Shown here: positions 35,301-47,300 of the stretch, one piece after another | How the letters are laid out: each line of letters opens with the position of its first letter | Numbering within the stretch: position 1 is the first letter of the stretch | Assembly (NCBI RefSeq): GCF_001522545.3 | Contig: NC_031773.1 | Coordinates: 40,444,434-40,508,433 of the forward strand | Direction of reading: 5' to 3' | From: Parus major | Taxonomy: Eukaryota > Chordata > Aves > Passeriformes > Paridae | Length of the DNA stretch: 64,000 nucleotides | Made by a program: the position numbers and the translations under genes | The notes under the pieces: generated by a model | What the model saw: the letters and a program-made list of their open reading frames with translations, nothing else | Database searches by the model: none | Told to the model about the DNA's origin: nothing

Positions 35301-38300
35301 TCTGTACAGCCTCGGTCATTTTCCTGTTTATTCTCTGCAGTGTGTTGATTCATTTCATTATTCATATTTATATTCTCTGCTTCACAGTCATTAGCTTGAT
35401 GAGGAGGTTCCCCTGAATCAGACTGATTGCAGCTCATTTTATCAGCATCAGGCTCCTCTACACATTCCTCTTCATCCACATTTGATTGCTTGAAGATTTC
35501 TTGCTTCCTCTCTTCTTCTTCTTCTTCTTCGCATTTCTCATTAACTTTTCCATTTTCAGGTTGGGTTATATTTTCTTCTTTTTCACCGCAGTCCTCTTTA
35601 CCAGCTTCAGCTATAATTTTGGTTTTCAGTCTTTCCCTAGAAACATCTGTGTCCTTGCATTTCTCACTATCTTCAGGGTGCTGTTCAAGAGACACTTCTC
35701 TGCTTACATCTGCAGCAGCCTCCTGGCCTTCATTATGCATGATGCATGTTTGCATGCCTGTGTCCCCATCTACTTCACTGCCATCAGTAACTCTATTATT
35801 AGTCTGATGTTTGATTTCATTCCTATTTGAAATAGATTTCTTGTGAAGGAATTTCAGATACTTTTGTTTACTGACACTGATAGGAACAGACTTGGTCAGT
35901 TCAGTTTGGTCACATGTACTCTGAGTCAAGTTGAAGATAGAGTGAAGCATGAAAGAAAACCAGAACACAGTAAAAGAAAACAGAAAACAGAAAGGAAAAT
36001 AGAACCTACTGTTAAGTCTATTCTTGAAAGATTAAGAAAACATAAAAATGCAAAATTTGCAATATAATCAACCTTGTAAAAATCGAAGCACAGCAAAAAC
36101 ACCTAATATAACTGAAATGAAGCTTAGTATTTCCCCAAACTCTGTGCGTCTTAAATTTTTAATCAATATATAGTATAGAAGTAGTCTCTCAGCTGCAGAC
36201 TCATATTTAAAAATATATTTTCCTTATTTCTCTGCATATGCTAGGATGCTCACTATTCCAGCTTCTACCTGTAGGACACAGAAACCTGAGGACTTTGGGG
36301 ATTTGGGGATTTTGGTTTGTTGGGTTTTTTAAAAAGCACTAAAAGATGAGTATTTCATATCCTGCTGTAGAATACTGTCATTCAAATAAAACCAACTAAG
36401 TGACAGAATACCAAATAGAAAACAAATACTTTTCATAAATAGTATTCTAGATAATATGGTTACATTATTAACTTACCAAGGGTCTTAAAAATGTCTCTCT
36501 TGAACATTGTCTCTGCAATGCATGAAGCTTTTCCTGGAGGCATTGATTTTTGAAGTGTAAATCTTCTACAACAGAGTCTCGTGGGATTGCTTGCAGTGTT
36601 CTACATCAACAAATGAATCAAGCCAAAACAAACAAATGGCTATTAATGCAGAAAAACATCCCTGAAGGTAAAAGCACCGTGAAATTCTCGATTTCTACAC
36701 TGGATTTTCCCAGTGTTTCTAAGCTAGTTATTCTAAATCAATGTTGGTCATATTTCAGCTAGTCCCAATGAATGGAAGATACTTGCTTTAGCAAAAGGAA
36801 TCGGCTCTTTTCAGATATGTACAATTTCTATTACTCAGGTACATTATCCACTGTGATAGTGGATACACTGGTTAAGAATACATTTCCTAGCTGCACTTAG
36901 CAGTTCCAGTAACTTTCACCAACTCTAAACTGCTGTTAAAATTTTTCACAATAGGAGCCATATGTTTTTCATATTATTTAGCTTTTTAGAATAATGAACC
37001 AATGCTACATAGTCTCTGAACATGCACAACTACTCCCAAATACTTGTAAGTTAGTTCATCACAGACTCTAAGTTAAATTCCTGTTTCTGTTTTTATTTCT
37101 TGAAGTATAATTTGCCTGTTGGAGACTATCTCATTCCATATATTTTTTTACTAATTTAGATTTCTCACTTTTTATATTTTTTTAAAAAGCATCTCACCTC
37201 ATGTGAGCAACTTCATTTTCTAACTCTAGATTCCGTTTTCTTAGTTCTTCCACTTCTTTTTCAGTTTCTGTGGCTCTTACTCCAACAACACGGTCAACAG
37301 TGACACCAGTAGTTTTCAATCTCTTCTGTAGAGCAACTTTCTCTTTTTCAGTCCTGCAACATCCAGTAAATTTACATTTTAAAGTTTATTTACTAACTTG
37401 CTTTCTTGAGGAGTGAATACTTTCTGTCTTAAAGAATCCACATTTGCGTTTCATCTGCTCACTGAACCAAACCCCCTTTTTCTGTTTAATAAGGTTACTG
37501 TATAGACAGTAAAGCCTTACCAAAATCCCAACACAGGGTATGGACATATGGTTGTTTCCTGAAAAGGCTTCAAACTCATAATCCTAGAATTGTCATTACT
37601 GCAGTAACACTACAAGTATCCAGTCCTAGCAACCTGATTAAATAACACCATCGTGAGAAACAGCCTGTCTTCATAAAGCTGTTATTTGCTTTATGAGAAT
37701 AATAGAATGCTACACCAGGAAGCATAATAAAGGACTTAAATTAATTTTATCTTGAGACACTTTCTTCTGATAAAGGTAGTTGGCTTCCATAAGGGAAAGG
37801 ATACTAGAGGAGCTAGTAGTCTGCTGCTTGAAAATTAACTAAACCTTTTAGTCTCAACAGCAACGTCAAATTCTCGCTATCGATCTTATAAACATAACAA
37901 ACTGCAATAATTACTATGTCAAACATATCTGGACTTCCCTTATGATATAATTTTGAAGCTGAATCAATTAAAACCAACTCACTTTGTATAAATTTCTTTC
38001 AATGTATTCAACTGTTTAGATAAAGCATCTGCTTCTTTTTCCTTTTCCCTTAGTTTGTTCCGCAATCCTTCCATTTTGATTTGCCATTTTTTACCTTCAT
38101 CCCATCTAATTATTTCCTCCTTGGAGGTCTGTGAAGAACATAAACAGATTATGTATTTCCCTTTGATTTCTTCTCTTAATGCAAAACAAGCAAACACATT
38201 TAAAAACTAAGAATGATATATCCTTCATTTATCAATTTAAACTAGGAAGCCATAGCAGGCATATATTATTTACCATAGCTAAGTAGCAGTTTCTTCACAT

Positions 38301-41300
38301 TTTTTCTCAAGTTCACTTTCCAACTTTTTAATTTTTTTCTTAAGCACATCCATCAGATTTTTTCATCAGCTTTGCTCTGAAAAATTCAGCTGGATACACT
38401 GCTATGATTGGTGTATAAAGCTAATGCAGTTGATTGCTCCTACCAAATTCTTCCTTAGCATTTAATATTCATCTTACAAATAAAAGGAGTGAAGCATTTT
38501 ATGAAATTAGAGGTGCTAGTGCAATGTGTCCTTTTACTTCAAATTACAAGATTTAAGACAAAGTAGGTTTTTCATACGGTAATTTTCAACAGATCTGTCT
38601 TCTACAACTCACCAGGGACTTGCATGCCCCTGTTGGACAGCTTCTTTTCCTACAAGAAATGGCATCTCTACTTAGAGTTAATAACTCAGTAACTATAAAT
38701 TATACATTGGTTAAAACCTGTAACTATAGGATCACAAGTGTCTACCAAAAAATCACAGTCAATATTCGTATAAGAAATTTTTGGTTTGGTTTGGGGATTT
38801 TTTTGTTTATTTTCAGTTGGAATTATTCCTTCTCTGGTTATTCCCTGTACTTAATTTTCTGTTTTTGTTCTAAACCGTTACTGCTATAAAGCAATGGAAT
38901 GAAAGGAAAATCTTGGAAAACAGGAAAAATGCATGCCAAGTGTGAGAAAAATACCTCTACACATAAAGCAACAGGCATTGAAAACATTTAAAATTAAATG
39001 AAAGCCTAAGTGCAGTCCTAGAATAATGATAAACATCATACATAAATAGTTTGACTCTCATTATGCAAGTGTGCTATAATATTCCAGTACACTTTATAAT
39101 TAATATGAGAAGCCACTAATTAGATAGTGACATAGTAACAAGCAAGAAACCAGGAAAACACTTAAAAATGAACACAACTCTAGTCACTCAGAACTTCTTG
39201 AATGTGGAGATCACAATTGTCAAGAATAATCACTTATAGAGATACCATCCCTTTTAAGATTCACTCTTTTGCTACTCAGTATTTTGTGCTTTTACTATTG
39301 CACTGGTTTCACAAAAGCACATTTGGCAGAACTTATGTAATCAATTTCACTGCTACCTAAACAATCTTCATTTTCTAAGATTTTGTAGAATTAAACATCC
39401 TTTAGAAAAAGCCAGGAAAACATTAATATATCAGTACAAAGTAACAAGAGCAGTAATAAAGTGCATGAGAAACATGAGAAGTTGCACCCATGAAACTACT
39501 TATTTTCTGATCAAGTTTGGCTGGTATGTTTTAGAAGAAATAGGGAGAGGTGAACAACCTTGGCCTCGGCTAATGAGCTCTTTCAAGGCCATGATATAAA
39601 TAGCACATACCTTGTCTTCTCTTAGACTCTTCTTTTCTGTTTCTTCACACTTCTTCTCAAGTTCACTTTCCAACTTCTTAATTTTTTTCTGAAGCACATC
39701 TATCAGATTTTGTTCATCAGCTTTGCTCTGAAAAATTACAGAATTTTACATCTTCAAGTTAAGTGACTACTGAGATTTTTTTCTCCAATTAAAAAACAAG
39801 GATTTTAATTCCAAATTGGCAAAACTAGTTTAAAACCTAAACGATCTTTTAAAAGTTCTCTTCAAATCATTGTAGTATTGGAATGAAACTTTTCCCTCTG
39901 AACTGAATAATCAGCAGCAAGTAGCTGAAATTTAAAAAATAAATGGATGATTCTTCTGTAAATCCCTTACTTATCTTCTAAAAGGAGAAACACGGACAGC
40001 CAGGAAGAAGACAAAATACCATTTTCCCAAGAAGCTATGAAAGTGGTTATTCAACTTCTCAGACTCTTCCAAACGTATTTCAAGAAGTACACAATTTTTT
40101 TTTAGCTGAGGCATAGAAACAAGCTAATAGCTTACATGTAACCCAACTGATGAGGAAAAAAATAAACTTTTTAATCAAGTGCGAGATACTTATATTTTCG
40201 TTCCTCCCAAACCAGCTCCTCTATACCAAGATCAAACATAGTTTGAAAAGTCGCTTCTACCTGAATGCTACTGCTTAGCCTCCTAATCCGGTTCTTCAGT
40301 TCTTCATTTTCTTTTTCTATTTCATTTTTTTCCCTCGATATTTTAGAAAATGCTTTTTCTTTCTTCTGAAGCTCTTGGCTTAACTCATCCCTTTCATTAG
40401 ACAATGAAGTTTCCTTGCTTTTACTTATTTTAAGGTTATCTGTAAGTTTTGTAATCTGATTATTCAATTCCTCTATCTGTGTCTAGAAGAAAACAAAAAA
40501 GTCAGCAAAGGCCTGAAATCAGCTTGATTAACAATACAAAAAAGCAAATCAATGACATTACCTAGTACTCACCGTAAGCCCCTTTGTTTCTCTGTCAACA
40601 ATCTCTTGGACATTCATATATGCCTCTTTTTGTGATGCAGCAGAAATAATTTGCTGTTCAGCATTGGCAGTCATTTCTGCTCGGAGTTCTAGAAGTGCTT
40701 TACTCAAAGCCTGAAAATAATTAATTCATTTTTTTTTATAAGTGAAGATGCTTCTACAAAACAAGTGTCATGGTTTAACATAGCTTGGTTTTTAGTTAAA
40801 GAGAAAATCTGTCAGTTATGGAAGTGATTCTCTGAGAGGACTGCTAACAGCTTTCTCTGGACTTTACAGAGCTAATTAGCTGGCTAGTTCTGAATATTGA
40901 CACATTGTTAAACCACTAAGAAAGCTGGACACACCTCTGTGAATAGCACATTTGAAAACGAAGCCTGTAAAAAGCTCTCTTGTTTCTGGCCTTTGAACAG
41001 GTAACTGGGCACTGTCCAGGCCGGCCCCGCATGGATTGCGCGCCCGGGCCGGGCTCTGCTGTGGCGCTGGCCCCTGCCCGGGGAGCCCACGAGCCCCATC
41101 CCAGCGGAGCGGCTGGGGCTCCTTCCTAGTGGCACCGGGCCTCTTTTTGGCAGAACCCACCGATCTTTTTTTCCGGTGGCACCGCTGGGCCATCCCAAGG
41201 CCGGGAGCAACCATGCGGCCGGGACTGGCGCCGGGAGCGGCCTCGTGGCCGGCGCTGGAAGCAGCCCTGAGGCCGGGAGCGGCCACGGGGCCGGGACTGC

Positions 41301-44300
41301 TCGGCCGAAATCGCAGCGCCACGCGGCCACAGCTATCGTGGCATTGTTTGCAATGAACTTTGTTTGCTCAGCCATGCTTTTAGCCGGCCATGCTGCGGAG
41401 AGAAGGACAAAAGTAGCGGCAGCAGCTTTTCATTCTTTTCGGCATCCCGCATGAAGAGAATACGCGGGGTGGCACCAGAAACTCGCATGGTGTCGGCGGA
41501 GGCCTCACAACCAACAGCGGCACGGCCAGCGACATCCTCAATGCAGAGCCTGGATGAGATCAATCTTTTCAGCGCTGCAGAACTCTGTAAAAACTGTTTC
41601 AGTTGATATAAATTGAGAACAAATGAACCTATGAACACCAATTCTCTCCTGAATGAGGAAAAAAGAAAGGGTGAAGACACATAAATAAAACAACTGAGGT
41701 CAGTGAAGAAGGAGTCAAAGTCTAGATGAGAAGAGATTGAGGAGATGCCCTAGTTTTGGGCTGAAATTCTCTTGTAAGGCTATGGTGAAGAGGTAATTAA
41801 TACATCAGACTCTTATTTCCCCCCTGTAACTCATAGAATGCATTGGGGGGATGTAGTATTCTAACCACAGCCATGAACCCATGCTGAAGTAGCTTGAACA
41901 GAAAAAGATGAAAGAAATAAAGTACCTTGCCCCAGGGATAGAAGAAGAAAACCTCTGTTCCTAGAGATAAGAGAACTTTTGTTTCTGTATTAGAACAGAT
42001 CATTCTTAAGATTGCACCCCAATAAGCTGAAATGGCCCATGGTGGTAGTTGTGGGAAAGCTACCAAAACTGTGGGAGGGACTTTCACACTGCAAACATAT
42101 TTTCCTTTCCTGGGTGGCTGATTTGCTGTGACATTGAAGCCATGAGAGAATTGTTTCTTGTCAGAAGTCTCCATGGCATGGCAAGAGAGAGACTGCTCCC
42201 TAAGAAAACCAAAGAAAAACTATTTTTAAAGATGGTAAACTGACTGGAAGTCCCAGGTTTTGTCTTTTTATGTTGTCAGCAAGAAAAAAAAAGTGTGGGG
42301 GGAGAAGAAGTCTTCTGAAGGGTAATTCTGATTTCTTCTTATTTTCTTTTAATTATGTTAATAAAGTTTTTATACCCTTTAAAGTTTGAGCCTGCTTTGC
42401 TCCTCCTAATCCTTATCTCACAGCAGAAAATGAGTAAATAATTCTATTAGGTGCACTGGTGTTTGGCCAGCACTAGACCCACTACAACAAGAAAAGGCAT
42501 TTTTCTTTTACTTTGGCATGTTATGTGGTTATATTGTACCTCCTGCTCAGCGATACAAAGAATTCTTAACCATTAGGAAAGATTTAGTATTCAAGTGACA
42601 TAGAGATTAATTTTTATTGACTAACTTTGTGCTGGTTCTCTTTTATGGCTAACTGGCTCTTCAGCTGTTCCACCAGGTTTTTCAGTGTTGCTGTGGGTGC
42701 TCTATTATTTGCTTCTTTTTGGACCTCTAGTTCAGCTTTAACATTTGCTAATTCCTTCTCCTTCTGAGATAATATGTTCCTCAGTTCATTTGCTTCTTCT
42801 CTTATTTGTTCCACATCAAGTGTGTGCTTTTCTTGAAGCCTAATAAAAAAATAAGCATTAATAGGGTACAATGTAAAAATTAAGTCAGCAAACTCTAAAT
42901 AAATCACAAAGGACACAATATTTTATTTTTATCTATTAAAGAAAAAGATACTTAGATCTGGAAACAGCAAAGAAAAATTGACTCAACAAAGGCAGCCCCC
43001 ATATAATAAGAAAATTACTCATGAAAGTCAGCAAAATTACATTATAGCATTGTTCATTTTCATTCCTGGACCTTACAGGTAAAGAAATCATCATATTTTT
43101 TCCTTTTAAACATGGGTTAAACTTTCATGAGTTTAAACTTGTTCAGCAGCAAACCCAAATGGATGTGTCATGAAAAGAAAAATGACTGAACGCAAGCCAG
43201 CAAGTAATATAGTAAATTAAAAACAATGCTCTTTTTCACTAAAAGGCACAAAGCTAACAACTAAACAGCATTTTTCCAAGCCACAGTCCCAGTGAAGGAC
43301 TACAGGTTAAAAATAACTTACAATTTCCAACTGTACTAACACTTTTGAGATTTTTTTTCAGCTAGATCTTAAAGTAAGCAAAAACATGTTAAATTTGATA
43401 GATCAGTCCTGTAGCAGCAATACATAATTGACTTGAACCACTTCAATTATGACTAATAGTTTAAAAACTTACTGGGCTCTGATTATCTCAAACTCATTGA
43501 TTTTCAATACAGTAATTTGTTTTTGTTTCTCCAAATCAGATGATGTTTTCTTTAATTTTCCAACAAGTGAAGCAAGAGAATGATCCTGTTCTGCTACAGT
43601 TTGCTCTAAGTGATGAAAATATTTGCTGTTGGAAAGGGACATAGAGGTCTCTTTCCCTAACTCCTGTAAAACACAACAAATGCAAGTGGTAAACATTTTC
43701 AACTTTAAGCAAAAGATAAGCATTACTGATGCATTTTTAACTAATTCCTAAATATAATCAAGCATTAATAGCTACCATTTATTTACTGAGATGTGATTTT
43801 TAGTTTACAGAGAAACGGGTCAGGCTGCTTTGAAAAGAGCTTTGAACATCTAATGATCAACAGAATACAGCAGAATACTGGTTTCACCTTATCATAAAGT
43901 GCAGAGAGAAATTTTGAATTGAAATGGGTTAGCTTAATATACCCATACACTGAATGAGAAGAAGGGAAAGCAATATATAACCTATATATAACCCTCTTCC
44001 CTAGAATTCTCCATGAATTCGGATGATAGGCAAAATGCCCATATATACTGATGTGGTAAATCTGGATTTTTACACTTGACTTCTAATGCCTCTCATGTGA
44101 AAACTCTCAAAAACAATACAGCAGTTATTTATCAATGATATATATATCATCAGTTATTACTCACTTTTGACTGCAAAACTGTTCTTTCCAGCAACAATGT
44201 AAAAAAATATCAGAACAACTTCACTAATTCTACAAATACATGACTCACCAAAGCAGTCTCTTTGAATTTATTAAGGGAATTGTCAGTGTACAAATCTAAC

Positions 44301-47300
44301 TTCTGGTGTAGTACTCTTATGTCTTCCTCATGCTTCTTTGCTATTTCCTCTTGTTCCTGTTAGTTCAAAATAAAACTGGTGATATACACTATCACAGAAA
44401 GTCATGAAATGGCAGTGTCTTCAAGTTGCTTGTTCACTCATTTCTCAATATTACTTCCCAGATTTTCCTCTAATTCTGTACGTTTTTAAAATTCTTTTCT
44501 TCTAGCTATAATCAATGTTTTTCTTCTTTTTTTTTTACACTATTGGGGAAAAAACATAAACTCTTGCAGTTTTAAGCTATGTAGCAAGTAGTATGGTGTA
44601 ACAGCACAGAAGCTGGAGAACAAAACTGTTGGTGTTGGTCTTCAACAACTGTGACTTTCAGTATGGACAGTAATACCCATAACCAGGTACATTTCCAATT
44701 TATGTACTTTAGACTATAGTGTGATCCCATGGATGGAATGCTAGCACACAGAGCACAACAGGTTCATTTAAAAACTGCATCTTCTGAGTTTTTTTCCAAA
44801 CAAAACCCCTTGATTTCTCCCAAAAGAAATAGCTACAGGTGTTAACCAAAGAACACTAAGCAAAGATGATAGAAAGTCTGCTTTGGAAATGTGCTTTGGC
44901 TCACACTACAACTGATGCATGTTTGGTATTGAAATATCTCTTTGACAAAATGTTTATGCTTTAAAATACACTTTATGGATATAAAGAAAAAACAATAAAA
45001 ACTATGCTTAAATAATATAAAGTATGCTTAAACACACTGTTTATGCTTTAAAAAATGCTTTAGCTTAAAATATGATTTAAGAATATTATTCATAAGTGTA
45101 TGTCTTTCTTGTACTTTCCAAATTCACTACCAGATGCAATCTGCTGCAAATACTGAAAATCCCAAAGAAATATACAAAATATACCAAGACCATTTAATCA
45201 GAATTTTAATTTTCTTCATGTCACACTACTTTAATTCCAAGATGGACATTTTATTTATAACCTCTCAATTAAGCAAACCACTATTCTAAACAGCTAAAAA
45301 ATTCTATATGAATTTTCCACATATAATGTAGTTCTCTCTGTTCTGTGTGAGATCAGAAACCTTTCTTTTTAGATTTCACTAGCAATGAGAAGACAAAGAA
45401 TCAACTAAAACAACTTGAAAATGGAAGAAATTTCAGAAAAAGAAGTTTAATTACCTCTCTTGCTTTAGCAAGCATATGTTGGTATCTTCTTAACACTTCC
45501 TCCTTTTGATTTAATCTTGCTTGCATATTTGCAATGGTTTGATGAGCAATTTTCATGGCATGATGGTACTCTGAGTCATCTTCTTGTTTGCTAAAGTCAG
45601 CCATTATTTTCTCTCCTGATATTGCAGGTAATCGAAGTCTTAATTCATTTATAACTTTGTCTCTTGATATAACATTTTGTTCAGCTTTCCACAGAGCAGT
45701 CTCCTTTTCTTTTAATTTCTACAACAAAAGGCAATTTCTGCATTTCCAGAATTCAAACACTGCAAAAAGATCTTACTTTTCAAGAAATGTAGCAGAAAGA
45801 TTTATCTAAATGTACATATAAACACAAAACACTTTTGACTGGGTTCTGTCTATATGGGATTGAAATGATGACAATGTCCCAGAATATCATAACTGTGTCT
45901 TCATGTATTTGCTTGGCACAAGACACTTAAACAATTAATTTTGTCCTACCAAATGAAGAAGTGGTGTTTTACAAATTATTTAAGAACCACAAAGTATCTT
46001 CTGTAGCAGAGTAGCAATTTAACAACCCAAGATAAAAGTATTTTGTAGCACTTGCTAAATTTAACTAGGTATAGTCAACTGAATTTTGTACAGCAAGAGG
46101 CATCTTACCCTACTAAATGGATGAATAAAAACATTAGAAAACTCTCCTTTATGATTTGTTCCAATGGAAAAAATATTTCATTTTACTCATAGTTTGATTA
46201 TATTAATTACATTTTCTGAGTGTTAAATATGTCATTTAAAAAAGGGTATTTTTCATGGAATAAAAAAGTAAAAGAGTATGGAAACACAAACTTCACTTTA
46301 AATTATAATTTATACATTAAATTACCTCCTCCAGTGATCCGCAGGTTGCCCTAGTTTCCAGGATTGTTCGAATATGTTCCTGAATCTTTCTTAAAGCCAA
46401 CTCAAGCTGCTGTGGGATTGGCAAAGCAGGATCTGGAACAGAGCCTGTAGCCTCTTCTAACTGCACAGAAAGATTAATATTCCTGTCATCTGACAGCTCT
46501 TAAAAACATGCTTATATGTGTACTCTTAGTGTATATACCTTTAAAGCTGTGCTAAGTATTTCAGTTTGTTGATGATCATACTGGTCTAACTGGCGCTGCA
46601 GTTCTACTTCTCTCTGGTCCCAAGCCATTTCCCTTTCTTCATGAAACTGTAATAAATGTTTGATAGAAATAGTTTATTTATTGAAGGCAATGGGAATTTT
46701 ATAGACAACTTAACTGAAAAAATAGTTCCCAAAAAGTAAAACACTCGAACAACAACACTCTATTAAAAAGGATTAGGAAACCAAGATATAAACACCTGTG
46801 TTACAAAGTTGTTAGAAAATCACTTAGTAAAATAAGGAACAGGATATTTTTTCAATAGCATGCAGAAATACATACCTTGTTCTGCTGTACAATTTCTTCT
46901 TCCAGGTTGCTGATTGTACATTCATATTCAGAAATGATATTACGCAAATACTTCACCTCTTCCTTTTGCTTGACTAATTCTCGACTGAGTTTAAGTTCCT
47001 GCAGATGGAGTTCCTCCATTTTCATGTGCCATTCAATTACCTTGCAATGAATAATACACAGTATATTATAATTTACCATAGACCAACTAGATGCAGCTTC
47101 ACTCTTTGGCTTTGAGGAAGGATGGAACTTCTCAAACTAACTGGAAAACAGATATTTTGCCTTTTTAAGCTTCTACACTTTTCTTCAGTGAGGAAGCATG
47201 ACAAGAGTATGAAACTGCAAGAGAATGACTGATAAGTACAGCAGCCAACTGGAGAGGCAACAGGTTTCCCTTACACTGACAAAAGTGCATTGGAAACAAT

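Noticed and set aside
35427..35830. Plus-strand open frames of 114-126 codons
   Set aside because: They are mirror frames of the Glu-rich minus-strand segment. Low-complexity GAA/TTC codons leave the opposite strand open, giving Ser/Phe-rich nonsense.
40876..41680. Several GC-rich open frames
   Set aside because: They lie inside the solo LTR, have biased Ala/Pro/Gly/Arg composition and match no protein family that I recognise.
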